64,000 bases of DNA from the NCBI GenBank assembly GCA_905221605.1, contig CAJNDS010000358.1, forward strand, positions 866,501 through 930,500, read 5' to 3'. Made by a program: the position numbers and the translations under genes. Positions 7,767 to 18,564 of the stretch are shown here, one piece after another. Each line of letters opens with the position of its first letter. The stretch's first letter is position 1. The notes under the pieces were generated by a model. It made no database searches. It saw only the letters and a list, made by a program, of their open reading frames with translations, and was not told where the DNA came from. The stretch comes from Symbiodinium natans. Taxonomy: Eukaryota > Sar > Dinophyceae > Suessiales > Symbiodiniaceae.

Positions 7767-7940
7767 GTCTGGCCTCCAACTTCAGCTGGACAGCATGCAA
7801 GCGGTGGAGCCTGGGCTTTGGAGTACTATACTTTAATACTTTTTTTGGTTCTGGGTTCCTATTATTGCTACTTATTACCTAAAAAGTATATACTTTTTTC
7901 CAGGGTCTACTCCAAAGCTAAGGAGCAGCACATTCAGGCA
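7767..7940 (+). CDS. Two orphan exons (7767-7814, 7904-7940) of an unknown gene
   Basis: The first reads SGLQLQLDSMQAVEPG, the second VYSKAKEQHIQA. They join through a GC donor (GCTTTG) and a TTCCAG acceptor. An island at 8193-8250 continues DQLQSQASLKHQETAAWL, a likely coiled coil of the same protein. Confidence 0.5.
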
Positions 7941-8604
7941 GGGCCTAGGGTTTAAGGTTTTTAGGGGTTTTAGGGTCAGGGCTGGTGTTTAGATACGTTT
8001 AGATACTTCTTTTCTACAAAATGATTTCCGTTTATTTGCTATTATTGTTGGGTTTAGGGTTCAGGGGTTCAGGGTCTTCTTTGTTGTTATTAGTAGGATT
8101 ATTGTTATTATTGTGTTTGTTGTTTTGCCATTTGCCTTCTTCCTTTCTTTTTTTTTTTTTTGGGGGGGGGGGGGTTGCGAAGCTGCATGCAGGATCAGCT
8201 TCAGTCGCAGGCCAGCTTGAAACACCAAGAGACCGCGGCCTGGCTGTCTCTAGAAGTTTGGAGCCTCAGCCCTGGACCCTAAGCCCTAAGCCCTAAGCCC
8301 TAAACCCCTAAACCACTAAACCCCTAAACCCTAAACCCCCGAAACCCCCTAAACTCTAAACCCCCAAAGACTCTAAACCCCAAACCCCTATCCCTAAACC
8401 CTAAACCCCCTAAGACCCTAAACCCCTGTAATCCCTAAGCTCTCAGAGATACGACTTAGGTGAAGCGGCTACGAGCCGTCAGTGAAATTCGGGGGGCTGC
8501 CGCTTGGCGGCCCAGGAGGCACGGTTGTGTATAGACTTTGGCTTGGGGCGTTTAGGGTTTAGGGTTTAGGGTTTAGGGTTTAGGGTTTAGGGCTTCAGGT
8601 GTAG

Positions 8605-8683
8605 GGCTCATCCTGAACAAGCTGAGGCAGTGTGTGCCTGCACCCTCCAGTGATGCGCTCCAGCCCAAAGTCGAGGAGCTCAG
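8605..8683 (+). CDS. Orphan exon LILNKLRQCVPAPSSDALQP
   Basis: Open frame from a TAG acceptor to a GT donor that is the first dinucleotide of a GTTTAGGG array. Continues KVEELR. Family unknown. Confidence 0.55.
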
Positions 8684-8762
8684 GTTTAGGGTTTAGGGTT
8701 TAGGGTTTAGGGTTTAGGGTTTAGGGTTTAGGGTTTAGGGTTTAGGGTTTAGGGTTTAGGGT
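8684..8762 (+). repeat. TTTAGGG array starting at an exon end
   Basis: About 11 heptamers; the first bases (GTTTAG) are the probable splice donor of the preceding exon. Confidence 0.92.
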
Positions 8763-8791
8763 TCGAATTTTGTTCTTGGTTTTGGGGTTTG

Positions 8792-8900
8792 CTTGGAGGC
8801 CAATGGGTAGTTATAAGCAGGGATATGAGTATGGCAGCTAGACTTATAACCCTATTCGGGTGCTTATAACCCTACGTATAACTACCCATGAACCTCCAAG
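8792..8900. mobile_element. Palindromic MITE family B, copy 1
   Basis: Ends CTTGGAGG...GGGTAGTTATAAG and CTTATAA/ACTACCCATG...CCTCCAAG. Other copies: 23595-23706, 28412-28521, 33614-33719, a half copy at 27343-27412 cut by an array, and a diverged one at 38529-38630. Confidence 0.85.
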
Positions 8901-9000
8901 TTGGGTTCAACCCTGACGCCAAAAGACCCAAGCCCATCAAGGAGACCGCGACGGAGACGATGGATTCCACATGCAGCCGGATGTGTCTCCCGATTGTTGT
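8901..9000 (+). CDS. Orphan exon after family B element
   Basis: The frame NPDAKRPKPIKETATETMDS begins right at the CCTCCAAG end of the element, so the element supplies the acceptor AG. Basic and Thr-rich; family unknown. The end is uncertain. Confidence 0.5.
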
Positions 9001-9431
9001 CCCGCGTTCGGCAGGGGATCTGAAAGGGATACGGGGGCTTCTGAATCAAGGATGCAGATAGGGGTTCTAACCCCTAACCCTTAACCCTTAACCCTAATCC
9101 CTAAACCCTAAACCCTAATCCCAAAACCCTAAACCCTAAACTAAAACCTTTCCGAGTCGGACGGGCTCCTCCCTGCAACCGCGGAGTGCAGATGTCCGCA
9201 TGCACCGTGCGTCGGGCGTTCTTGGAAGCAACCGGGTTTAGGGTTGAGGGTTGAGGGTTTTTAAGGGTTTAGGGTTTAGGGTTTAGGGTTTAGGGCTTTA
9301 GGGTTATAGGGCTATATGGTTTTAGGGTTTGGGGTTTGGGTTTTTAGGGTCTGGGGTTATGGGGTTTAGGGTTGCAGGGTTTTAGGGTTTAGGGTTTCAG
9401 GTAGTTTAAGGTTTGATTTTTCATACCCGAG

Positions 9432-9533
9432 TGGCTGAAGTCGACTTCCAAGAACCGGGGAGAAATTAAATGGCTCACAACGAGCCGTGATGCCCGCTCT
9501 CTTCTCGAGTCGGAAGAATGTGTGGAGCTCAGT
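9432..9533 (+). CDS. Possible NACHT/STAND NTPase exon
   Basis: An exact 34-codon exon between AG (ACCCGAG) and GTAAAT. It contains GEIKWLTTSRDARSLLES, similar to the hydrophobic strand plus T-S-R of NACHT domains (the sensor region after Walker B). STAND proteins are nucleotide-dependent signalling switches. No Walker A exon was found nearby, so the call rests on one motif. Confidence 0.45.
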
Positions 9534-9539
9534 GTAAAT

Positions 9540-9870
9540 GGGCGTGTCCTAACTCCAAGACCTTGTCGAACGCCGTATCCCGAAGACCTGAACTCTTCTT
9601 GTCTTGGGGCATGCCCCAGACTGGGCAATCAGGTGCACCACAAGTGTGAAGTTTTGAACTGCTTTAGTGTTGGCTTTGAGAAGGAAGGTGGCCTTGGATT
9701 TAGGAGAGGATGTGAACTGGATTGGAGGTTGAGGGTTGAGAGGTTTAAGGGCCAGCAGGCTTGGGATTTTTCCCCGGCCGTGGACCTCTGTGTCGCAAGG
9801 GGCTAAGTTCCCAGACACAGTCGCCACGCGCCCTGCACTTGCACCTCTCCCTACAAGCCCTAGAAGCAAA
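9540..9870. other. Spacer open on both strands, no gene assigned
   Basis: A 0.3-kb non-telomeric stretch open in overlapping frames on both strands. I see no known motif or clear exon boundaries. Confidence 0.4.
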
Positions 9871-10160
9871 ACCCTAATAACCCCACAAGCCCTATCTTAA
9901 GCCTTTGCCGTAGTGTCCGTGAGGTTTGGCTTCTAGGGACGAAGCCCTCAGCCCTAGGATTTGGGGTTTAAGGTTTACTGTTTAGGGCTGTTAAGGCTCA
10001 GGGTTGTTGGAGTTAAAGGTTGAGGGCTCAGGGTTTGGGGCTGTTGGATGATATATGCATACATACACAACCGGAGCATAGTTACAGAGGTTCATATCTT
10101 TCTATACACTCTGTGTTCATATTCCACAAAGGCATGGGCAGTTATAGGAAGAGGCAGCAG

Positions 10161-10235
10161 CCTGGTACCAACCCAGACTTTCGGTGAGGATCTAGGAAGT
10201 CGATTCCTCGGAAGGGAGGGTATCATTGTGCAGTG
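10161..10235 (+). CDS. Orphan exon LVPTQTFGEDLGSRFLGREG
   Basis: Open frame after a GGCAGCAG acceptor, continuing IIVQC, followed by a long TTTAGGG array. Family unknown. Confidence 0.45.
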
Positions 10236-10244
10236 CACTAGGGT

Positions 10245-10452
10245 TTGGGTTTAGGGTTTAGGGTTTAGGGTTTAGGGTTTAGGGTTTAGGGTTTAGGGTT
10301 TAGGGTTTAGGGCTTAGGGCTTAGGGCTTAGGGTTTAGGGTTTAGGGTTTAGGGTTTAGGGTTTAGGGTTTAGGGTTAAGGTTTAGGGTTTAGGGTTTAG
10401 GGTTTAGGGTTTAGGGTTTAGGGTTTAGGGTTTAGGGTTTAGGGTTTAGGGT
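10245..10452 (+). repeat. Long TTTAGGG array
   Basis: About 29 units with a central CTTAGGG patch and one TTAAGGT slip. Confidence 0.97.
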
Positions 10453-10541
10453 TGGTGCTTCGACTTGCTGGGTCCTCCCAGAGTCTGGGAGCTGGGTCCA
10501 TGATAGGACATCCCCCCCAAGCCTGCCTGTACAGCGAATTC

Positions 10542-10651
10542 CCCAAAGAGCCCAATATTGCTTAATTAAGGAATGTACCTTAAATCATATTAAGGATCCC
10601 TATATGGTTTAAAGTATATTCCTTAATTAAGCAATATTGGGCTCTTTGGGT
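10542..10651. mobile_element. Family A, copy 2
   Basis: Full-length palindrome (CCCAAAGAGCCCAATATTG ... GGGCTCTTTGGG). Confidence 0.9.
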
Positions 10652-11264
10652 ACGCCGAGGGGCCGCCTGGCCGCTTGGAGAAAAAAGAATCCTCGGCCCT
10701 CGGCTCTCGAAGCTAAACCCCAAGCCCTAAGCCATATACCCTAAACCCCATACCCTGAACCCTGAGACCAAAAATGCCCTAAACCCTAACCCAAAGGTTA
10801 GCCGGAGGGAAATGGGGGTTCTGGAGGTTAGCTGGTTGCCAGAACCTGAAGGTTTGGATGAGTGTTCAGGGTTTGCGAAGGGTTGCTAGGGATTTCAGGG
10901 CTTAGGACTGCGGATGCCAGTAGTACCCTTAGTCGATAGTGTGTCTCCTGCTTTTTGTTTGATTGTTTTGGGTTTTAGGGTTCAGGTTTTTGGGGGCTAG
11001 GGTTTAGGCGGTTTAGGGTTATTGGGATTGGGGATGCCTAGCTTGTACCCTTAGTCCCTTCACTTAGGTTTAAGGCTTTCCGGTTTTAGGGTTTCGGGAC
11101 TAGTGCCCCCTTGCCGCCTTCAAGCAACGAAGGGCGCCCGGTGATTTTACCCAGTTGCGGGTTCAGGGCTGGGAGGTTCAGGGTTTAGCTGAACCCTGAA
11201 CCCTGCATGGTCTAGCCCTAAGCCCTAAGCCCTAAGCCCTAAACTCGGGGATCTCTTGCCGCAG

Positions 11265-11345
11265 ATCTCGGCAAGAGCTTCTGGCAACTTGACCTCTAAG
11301 AGACCTCGCAGAAGCCCTGTCACTGATATCCCTACATTATCGGAG
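11265..11345 (+). CDS. Orphan exon with consensus GTGAGG donor
   Basis: Reads ISARASGNLTSKRPRRSPVT, then DIPTLSE, between CCGCAG and GTGAGG. It is basic; family unknown. Confidence 0.55.
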
Positions 11346-11574
11346 GTGAGGGTCTTGGCTTTCGTTTTAGGGCCACCCTCAACCCTAAACCCTAAACCCT
11401 GAACCCTGAACCCTAAACCGAAAGTTTATATAGGGCTTAATTAGGCAGAACCTTTCGCGCGCCTGCAAAATTCAATCCCACAAGGCAGGTGAACCTCACT
11501 CAGTCTGCGAGATGAGGGTTTAGGGCTTTAGGTTACCCTAAACCCCAAACTAAACCCTGAACCCTAAACCCTAA

Positions 11575-11662
11575 AATGTTACCCTAACAGTCCTTACTGG
11601 GGATTATCAGAGGGGGTACTATAATCCCTGTGAAGGACTGGTCGTATAAGGGGGAACATCCC
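11575..11662. mobile_element. Family D element
   Basis: Contains CTAACAGTCCTTACT and AAGGACTG...AAGGGGGAACATCCC. Confidence 0.8.
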
Positions 11663-11904
11663 AGCCCTAAACCCTGAACCCTACTAGACCCGTCCTTGTC
11701 GCTGCAAGAGCGAAATCTGAGACATCTGTTGTGTTGGGTTCTGGCGTTTGGGTTGAGGGTGTGGCTTAGGGGTGAACCGTTATCTTCCCGTCTAGGAAAA
11801 TGGCCTGAACTTCCCCTAAACCCTAAATCCTAAACCGTAAACCCTAAACAACTATTCGAGGGGCCCTTCATGTGGTTCGGGGACTCAGGAGTTCTTAATC
11901 TCAG

Positions 11905-11949
11905 AGATACCGGATGTTCGTCCGAAGCAATGACATGACGAACCCTCAG
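11905..11949 (+). CDS. Orphan exon RYRMFVRSNDMTNPQ
   Basis: Exactly 15 codons between TCTCAG and a GC donor (GCCTAA). Family unknown. Confidence 0.45.
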
Positions 11950-12001
11950 GCCTAAGCCGACACCTGAATAACACTGGGCTAAGGGTTAAGGGTTTAGGGT
12001 T

Positions 12002-12116
12002 TAGGGTCTAACCAAGCCCTAAATTACGGCTCCGGTTGCGCGAGTGCTTTGCACGCTAAGTCCGCCTTGGGAGCAGCGGCCGAATACGAAGGCTCGGGGT
12101 GTTGTAACAGAGGGGG
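12002..12116 (+). CDS. Island with an inverted copy at 18237-18350; coding status uncertain
   Basis: Open throughout as LNYGSGCASALHAKSALGAA, then AEYEGSGCCNRG. The reverse complement at 18.24 kb differs at only 2 positions, both amino-acid changing, yet stays open. It could be a duplicated exon or a low-copy repeat. Confidence 0.4.
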
Positions 12117-12399
12117 TTTAGGGTTCAGGGTTTAGGGTTCACTAACCCCAAACTTGACTGGCTGGTTCTGAGTAGGGAATGAATGAGGGAATGAGGTACC
12201 CTATAGAGTCCCTTATAAGTCAATATAAAAAATATACATATAAAAATATATTTAGGGCCCTAATCCCCCCCCCCCCCCCATTCCCCAGGGGCTAAAAAAA
12301 AACTCACAGTCAACGGCATGTTGGGTGAGGGCTGAGGGATTTATGGATACGGCATGGTATGGGGCACATGTGTGGGTTTTGGGCTTGGGTCTGAGACAC

Positions 12400-12524
12400 T
12401 GCGCTTCTCGCTCTCTCGCTCTCGCTCCCTCGCTGCCTCGCTGCATCGCTCCCTCTCCCTCTCTCTCCCTCTCTCTCCCTCTCTCTCCCCTTCTCTCCCT
12501 CTCTCTCCCTCTCTCTCCCTCTCT

Positions 12525-12559
<35 letters not shown>

Positions 12560-12560
12560 C
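12400..12560. repeat. (CTCTCCCT)n low-complexity tract
   Basis: Pyrimidine-rich microsatellite that explains the Arg/Glu and Ser/Leu ORFs on both strands. Confidence 0.95.
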
Positions 12561-12574
12561 GCTGCATCGCCTTA

Positions 12575-12629
12575 GGCTGCTCCGGCGGACGCTTTTGAAG
12601 CTTCGGTTTGGGTCCAGCTGGGTCCAGAG
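12575..12629 (+). CDS. Orphan exon AAPADAFEASVWVQLGPE
   Basis: Open after a CTTAG acceptor. The next island (12697-12775) reads GITGNSLWPATVIESQAEGW and may be the following exon. Confidence 0.45.
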
Positions 12630-12696
12630 GGTTTAGGCTTTAGAGCTTCAGATTTTAGACCTGACACCCTAAACCCTAAACCCTAAACCCACAACC

Positions 12697-12775
12697 AGGG
12701 CAAGGCATCACGGGCAACTCCCTCTGGCCCGCCACAGTCATCGAGAGCCAGGCCGAGGGATGGGTGCGGGTGGGA
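12697..12775 (+). CDS. Orphan exon GITGNSLWPATVIESQAEGW
   Basis: Open between an AACCAG acceptor and a GGGTTTAG array, continuing VRVGG. Family unknown. Confidence 0.5.
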
Positions 12776-13002
12776 GGGTTTAGCGTTTAGGGTTTAGGGT
12801 TTAGGGTTTAGGGTTTTGGTTTGAGGGTTTCGGGTTTAGGGGTTTAGAGTTTAGGGTTTAGGGTTTAGGGTTTAGGGTTTAGGGTTTAGGGTTCAGGTGT
12901 ATCAGACTTCTTTGTTTTTGAGGGGGGTGGGGGGGGTTCAGAGGGTATCCAGTGGTCTGGAGGCCTAAACCCTTGCATCTGCAAAACCCTAAACGAAACC
13001 CC

Positions 13003-13100
13003 CTGGTTCTTCGTAGGGAATGGGGGAAGTAGGGCCCTCTAGTTACCCTTCAAGGGGCGATAGAACGTAGCTCATTCCCTCATTTCCTGCTAAAAACCAG
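13003..13100. mobile_element. Family E element
   Basis: Ends CTGGTTCTTCGTAGGGAAT and ATTTCCTGCTAAAAACCAG. Related copies: 12162-12260 (truncated), 26785-26876, and 31198-31338 (split by an array). Confidence 0.8.
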
Positions 13101-13430
13101 GCAGTTACAGTCTAAGCTTGATGTGGGCTATAAAGGACCATTACAGTCTAAACCCTAAACCCTAAGACCCTTATATGAGGGAACCTGGCCACATGCAGCT
13201 GCCCTTGAGAAACACATGTCGGGTTAATTTTGGGGTTTTGGGGGTTTGGAGGTTTAGGGTGTTTTTTTTTTCAAAACGGGGGACTGTGGGCGTGCACTTT
13301 CTCTGCCTTTTGACTCTTTTTCTTAGGGTTTAGGGGTTTTTGGGTTTTGGGGTTTTGGGTTTAGGGTTAGGGTTTCGGTTTGGGGTTTAGAGAAAACTGC
13401 CTGGTGAACGACTCTCAGACGGGTCTACAG

Positions 13431-13525
13431 GCCTTCTTCGGGCGCTCGCGTGTTGAGTGGCTGGTCGCCGACGCAACATGCCCGCCTCTTCAACTACATC
13501 TTCCCGACGAGCGTGGGGTTAGAGA
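13431..13525 (+). CDS. Orphan exon near 13.5 kb
   Basis: The best frame includes QHARLFNYIFPTSV before a GT donor (GTGGGG). Another frame (AFFGRSRVEWLVADA) is also open, so the frame is not settled. A further short exon (IDSSSQQLADE, 13714-13746) ends at GTTTAGGG. Confidence 0.4.
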
Positions 13526-14520
13526 GTAGAAACTGGACCTTTTTGTTGGCCAGAATGTCCGTAATGCTGCAAGTGCCAGCCTCCGTCAAGGGAGCATCTC
13601 TCAGTCCATGCTGTGCGCCCAGCAACCAAGAGACCGGATTCGAGCTCTGTCCACCAAGTAGGACCTGGCAGCCAGGGTCTTCAAGGGGCACTTGGCTTGG
13701 GTGTGTTCACCAGATAGACTCCAGCAGCCAGCAGCTCGCAGACGAGGTTTAGGGTTTAGGGTTTAGGGTTTAGGGTTTAGGGTTTAGGGTTTAGGGTTTA
13801 GGGTTTAGCTTGGCATGCTGGAACATGCTGCGAGATCTTGTCCTCCAGCGTGGGGGGGGGGGGGGGGGGCCGTTGCAGCACGGCCCCGTGCTGGGAGATG
13901 TCCAATACTTTTGGGATTCAGACTCCAAGTGAAGGCTTCAGGGTCATAAAGGCTCAGCCTGTAGGATTTTGGGTTTTGGGTTTTGGGTTTAGGGGTTTAG
14001 GGGTGGCGGCTCCCTGTTGAAACAAAGGTTAAAGGTTATGCATGACTTTATGAAGTTATTTGAGGATCGAGCGCCTTCGGGCACACACAGGTTTCAGACC
14101 CTTTGCAATCAGTAGCAGACGTTGGTGCAGTGCTGGCCGGAACACTGAGCCCTAAACCCTAAACCCTAAATCCTACACCCTAAACCCTAAACCCTAAACG
14201 GTCGACCCCCAACGCTTAACCCGAAGACCTATTTGTACAGCCCTCAGACCTGAACACCCTAGACCCAAAACCTTAAGCTATCGACCCGAACGCGCTTAAA
14301 GGTAAGACCTACAAAACCCTTAAGCCTTTAAACCCCTAGACCCCAGACAACGCCCTGAAGGCCTCAAACCCTTGTATTCAGCTTAGAGTATCATTCAATA
14401 TTTTCATAGGTATACAAAATTACAAAATTCTAATACAAAGCAATACGATATAGCACATATTCTCGACTCTGAACCAAACCCCCTAAACCCTAAACCCAAA
14501 CCCTAAACCACCTTAATGAG

Positions 14521-14600
14521 GCGTCCAAGAACTTTGAGCTCGGTGGCCGAGAGATGTGGCGCAAGGCTGTCGGGGATCCGTTGGGGCCTTTGGGCTTTCA
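14521..14600 (+). CDS. Orphan exon ASKNFELGGREMWRKAVGDP
   Basis: Open after a TTAATGAG acceptor, immediately upstream of the 21-bp minisatellite. Family unknown. Confidence 0.5.
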
Positions 14601-14627
14601 GGGAGGGGTGCGGGGGGAAAACACCCG

Positions 14628-14805
14628 GTTCCGAAACCAACCCGTTTTCAGGAAACCAAGGCTCGGCAATCAAGATTCGGCAACCAAAACCACTGGTTCT
14701 GCAACTAAGAAAACTGGTTCCACAACCAAAAAACGGGTTCGGTAACCAAAACACCGGGTTCGGCAACCAAAACACCGGGTTCGGCAACCAAACAACTGGG
14801 TTCGC
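14628..14805. repeat. 21-bp minisatellite (GGTTCGGCAACCAAAACACC type)
   Basis: About eight degenerate copies. The reverse-complement form lies at 16318-16455, so the two arrays face each other across 1.5 kb. Confidence 0.85.
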
Positions 14806-15891
14806 CTTTCCTTCCCACCTTCCTGGCATCCCTTCTACTTAACTTTGCCACCCTGGCGTGACCCGTGCCCCATCCCTGACCTCCCTTGCCAGCTTGAGGA
14901 CCTGACGTGTCGTGCCTGCCAGCCGCCCCTCGGCACCTCCATAGGGCACGCCACGGACGGAAGAAGACCAGATCAGGTCGTTCAGGTCAGAAAAGGGAGG
15001 GGTGAAAAGAAAAAGGAGAGGAGGGTCGCCGCCCAGGGCAAGGCAGTGGGACAGCTCAGGAAGGAGGCAGCTCAGGGCAGGGGCGGGGGCCTAAGGCAAC
15101 GAAGTCATGAGCAAGGACGGAGCAATGGATGGACATGGCTGCGCTCATGCTGGACATCTTTCCCTGCAAGAAGATTCAGGAAACAGAGTCACTGACAACA
15201 GCCGCCTTCCCAACACCGATCAGCGGCCCCACTACTGCTTCGGCAGGCGTCGGCCCTTCCTGAGAAGAATTTTTGGAGTGGCTACAGGCTGCAGGACATT
15301 TTCCTGGACGACTTCAGAAGGGGCCGGGGGGGGGGGGGGGGGGGGGGTGCTAGTCCCCGGGTTTACGGTTTAGGGTTTAGGGTAACCCTAAACCCTAAAT
15401 CCCTATACCCTGCGCCTTTTTTCCCAGACCCCAGCACCCAAGCCCCAAACCCTGCACCCTAGGCCCTAAAGAGTGAGGAAAATGAGGGCGAAGGTAGGGT
15501 TTCGGGTTTAGGATGCTCAGTGGTGGTCCTTTTACAGTTCAGGGCGAATGACTACCAACGATGGGCGGGGTGGGAGCCAGGGGGGGGGGGGAGTGCAGCG
15601 CAGGACGGGTCGGGGTGCACAGAAAAGGACAGGGGCTCAGGCAGCGCAGCAGCTCAGAGCAGGGGGAGGTAGCAAGGTGTGAGGGTTTAAGGTTTCGCGT
15701 TGAAGATTTGGGGAGGCCAGAACAAACCCACCTGCGGCGCGTGGCTTGCACGTAATTCAACGCGCGGCGCGCATGCAGTGACTGAGCCGGTCTTGAAAAC
15801 AAATATGTATGTGTATGTATATTATTATTATTATTAGCATTATTATTATCATTATTATTCTTCTTCTTATATATGTATATATATATATATC

Positions 15892-15925
<34 letters not shown>

Positions 15926-16317
15926 AATATATATCTGTGTGTGCGTATGTGAATAAAAGTGACGTAGTATAGCATCGTATTTTTCAAGCCCGGTCACCTC
16001 CACGGTCGATGGTTGTTGGCGTGCGGTTCGCTGTGCAAAGAAGAGAGATGTTTGGGAAAAGGGAGTGTGCGGGTTTGAGGAATGAGGCTTCCAGGATTAA
16101 GAACGGGTACTACGGCAGCCCAGGGCCGTCCTCCTCCTTCCTAATGCCCCAATCTGGGACTCATCCCACCCGTTCTCCCCCCCTGCCAGCCGTTTGGGCC
16201 TCACCGCCTCACCCTCCGTCCTACCCCCTCCCCGTCCTGGGCTGCACCAGGCCTGCCCGTGCACCCCCCTGAACTGACCTCTGTACCCCTCCGAATTCGG
16301 CCCAATCAGGCATGCTA
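14806..16317. other. GC-rich 1.5-kb segment between inverted minisatellites
   Basis: Contains poly-G runs (15328, 15580), an ATT/AT microsatellite (15815-15925) and several overlapping open frames at 15.1-15.3 kb (for example FWSGYRLQDIFLDDFRRG). It has no telomeric arrays except near 15.37 kb. I cannot assign a gene; it may be one large element with subterminal minisatellites. Confidence 0.4.
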
Positions 16318-16455
16318 GTTTTGTAGTTGCCGAACCGACCTTTTTGGTTGCCGAACCCGCTTTTGTTTGGTTTCTGGAACCATGTTTTGGTTGCCGAATC
16401 TTGGTTTCCGAACCCGGTGTTTTGGTTGCCGAGCCCGGTGTTTTGGTTCGAGCCG
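16318..16455. repeat. 21-bp minisatellite, inverted copy
   Basis: Units such as GTTTTGGTTGCCGAACCCG, the reverse complement of the 14.63-kb array. Confidence 0.85.
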
Positions 16456-17183
16456 GGTGTGGGGTTGGGGGGGGGAAGGCTTAGGGCTTAGGGTGTAGGG
16501 CGCAGTGTTTAGGGAAGGTATAGGGTTTAGGGTTTAGGGTCTAGGGGGTTTACAGGGGTCAGGTTGCCAGGGTCAATAGGGCTTAGAATTTTCGGTGCTT
16601 TTAGGGCTAAAGCGTTTTGGTTTTAAGGTTTTTAGGGGTCTATAGGATTGATAGGGCTCAAATTTTCGGGGGGTTCGGGGTCTGGTGTTTAGGGGACTTT
16701 GGGGGTTGTTGAGGGGTTTGGGTCTTTCTTCGGTTTTGTGCGCTTTGGGGCCTGGAGGGTTGATAGTGGGCGGAGGGCGGGGAGGGGGGGGGAGGGAGCT
16801 GGGTTTGGGCGGTTTAGGGTGTAGGGTTTTGGGTCTATCTTGTAGGGCTCAGGTTTAGGTTTTCGAAAGGGCTGTCGCAATGATGCCGTGTAAGACCGCA
16901 CGCTGAGAGCATGATCAACGTGCCCAGAGCATGTAATGAGGATCCTTTCCAAAATCTCGTTCCTATTCATACTGATTGAAATTGTGCTCCTGTCAGGACT
17001 GGCCGCATTTCTCCAACTAGTTTAACTGTGTAAATGGGCACAGGCGGACCTCTGCCATGTATTCAAGGTCGTTCTAGGGTTTAGGGTCTAAACCCTGAAC
17101 CCTACAGTAACCCCAAACCCTAAATCCCAAATCCTAAGCCCTAAAGCCCTAGCCCCAACCCGACCGATGGCCCTTTTGAACAG

Positions 17184-17228
17184 GCCCAGATCCTCTCGGA
17201 CTGCGTCTTGGGTCTTGTGTCCTCAGAG
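17184..17228 (+). CDS. Orphan exon AQILSDCVLGLVSSE
   Basis: Exactly 15 codons. GCCCAG occurs both as the exon start and as the donor just after the exon, an introner-like direct repeat. Confidence 0.5.
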
Positions 17229-17239
17229 GCCCAGTGTAG

Positions 17240-17325
17240 GGTTCCAGGGTTCAAGGGTTCAAGGGTTCAAGGGTTCAAGGGTTCAAGGGTTCAAGGGTTC
17301 AAGGGTTCAAGGGTTCAAGGGTTCA
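17240..17325 (+). repeat. GGGTTCAA array
   Basis: About ten perfect octamers of a TTCAAGGG variant, a local homogenised derivative of the telomeric unit. Confidence 0.95.
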
Positions 17326-17819
17326 GGCTTTAGGGTTTAGGGTTGATAGGGGCCCTAAACACCACCATAAACCCCAACAAAACCCTAGAAGCATAATCTC
17401 GGTGCTTGGGGGTAGCAGGGTTTAGGCCGCGGCCTAAGGCTGAAATCCCAACCCCTTTGCAACCCTGCGTGCGGCTGGGCTTTGGTCTTTGCTCTGGGGC
17501 TTTTGATTCCCGCCCCCTCTTAATGTCGTAGATCATGCAGCAATAGGAAAGTTTAACATAGGGCGGTTGGGGCGGGGCGGACCAGAAACAGGCCAAGTTT
17601 CATTTTGATAAAGTAGAGGTTACACAGTAGTTCTATAGGATTTTTCGTTGAAACCTTCGCCCTTAGGGGTGTGGTATATAGGTTTATGTGTTTAGGGGTG
17701 AGGGATCACATAGCACTCCCAGGCTTATGCAAGCTTAGCCTTAGAAAACCCTAAACCCTAAACCCTAAACGCTAAACCCTAAACACTAAACCCTAAACCC
17801 CAAACCCTAAACCCTAAAG

Positions 17820-18020
17820 GACAGCTTCACCGGAAATCAGCTGATCGACGATGAGCCTGGACCCTGGCCTTTGCTCCAGGATTTGGTGGGACAATCTAGG
17901 GGTCCTAAACCCTAAACCCGACACCCTACACCCTGACACACTCACCTCAATTTGTTTAAGGATGGATTCTACTAGATTTGGCTGTATCAACTGGGACTCG
18001 ATGTTTGGAGACATGTTTTT
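17820..18020 (+). CDS. Two orphan exons (17820-17895, 17964-18020)
   Basis: First: DSFTGNQLIDDEPGPWPLLQ after CTAAAG. Second: IWLYQLGLDVWRHVFLEGVG after TACTAG. A short CCCTAAA/CCCTGACA stretch separates them. Family unknown. Confidence 0.5.
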
Positions 18021-18103
18021 CTTGAGGGGGTCGGCCTAAACCCTAAACCCTAAACCCTAAACCCTAAACCCTGAACCCTGAACCCTAAACCCTAAACCCT
18101 AAA

Positions 18104-18564
18104 CCGCAGCTGCCTAAACCTTAAAGTCCTCAAACCTTTAGAGCTGATGTGACTTCGCTCCCTACTCTCCTGTGGCGCATCCTACGGCTCAGTGAACCCT
18201 AAACCCTGAACCCTAAACCCTTTAGGGTTTAGGGAGCCCCTCTGTTACAACACCCCGAGCCTTCGTATTCGGCCGCTGCTCCCAAGGCGGACTTAGCGTG
18301 CAAATCACTCGCGCAACCGGAGCAGTAATTTAGGGCTTGGTTAGACCCTAAACCCTAAACCCTAAACCCCAAACCCCAAACCCTAAACCCTAAACCCTAA
18401 ACCCTAAACCCTAAACCCTAAACCCTAAGCCTGCTGTGTTCGCAAGATGCCTTGGCAGAGTTCCCTTAGAAGACATTGAGCCGTAGGATGCGCCACAGGA
18501 GAGTAGGGAGCGAAGTCACATCAGCTCTAAAGGTTTGAGGACTTTGAGGTTTAGGCAGCTGCGG
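18104..18564. repeat. Large inverted repeat (88-bp arms, 287-bp loop)
   Basis: Arms 18104-18191 and 18477-18564 are reverse complements with one mismatch. The loop contains telomeric arrays and the inverted copy of the 12.0-kb island. Confidence 0.92.

Noticed and set aside
12310-12636. Overlapping ORFs around a CT-rich tract
   Set aside because: Artefacts of the (CTCTCCCT)n repeat.
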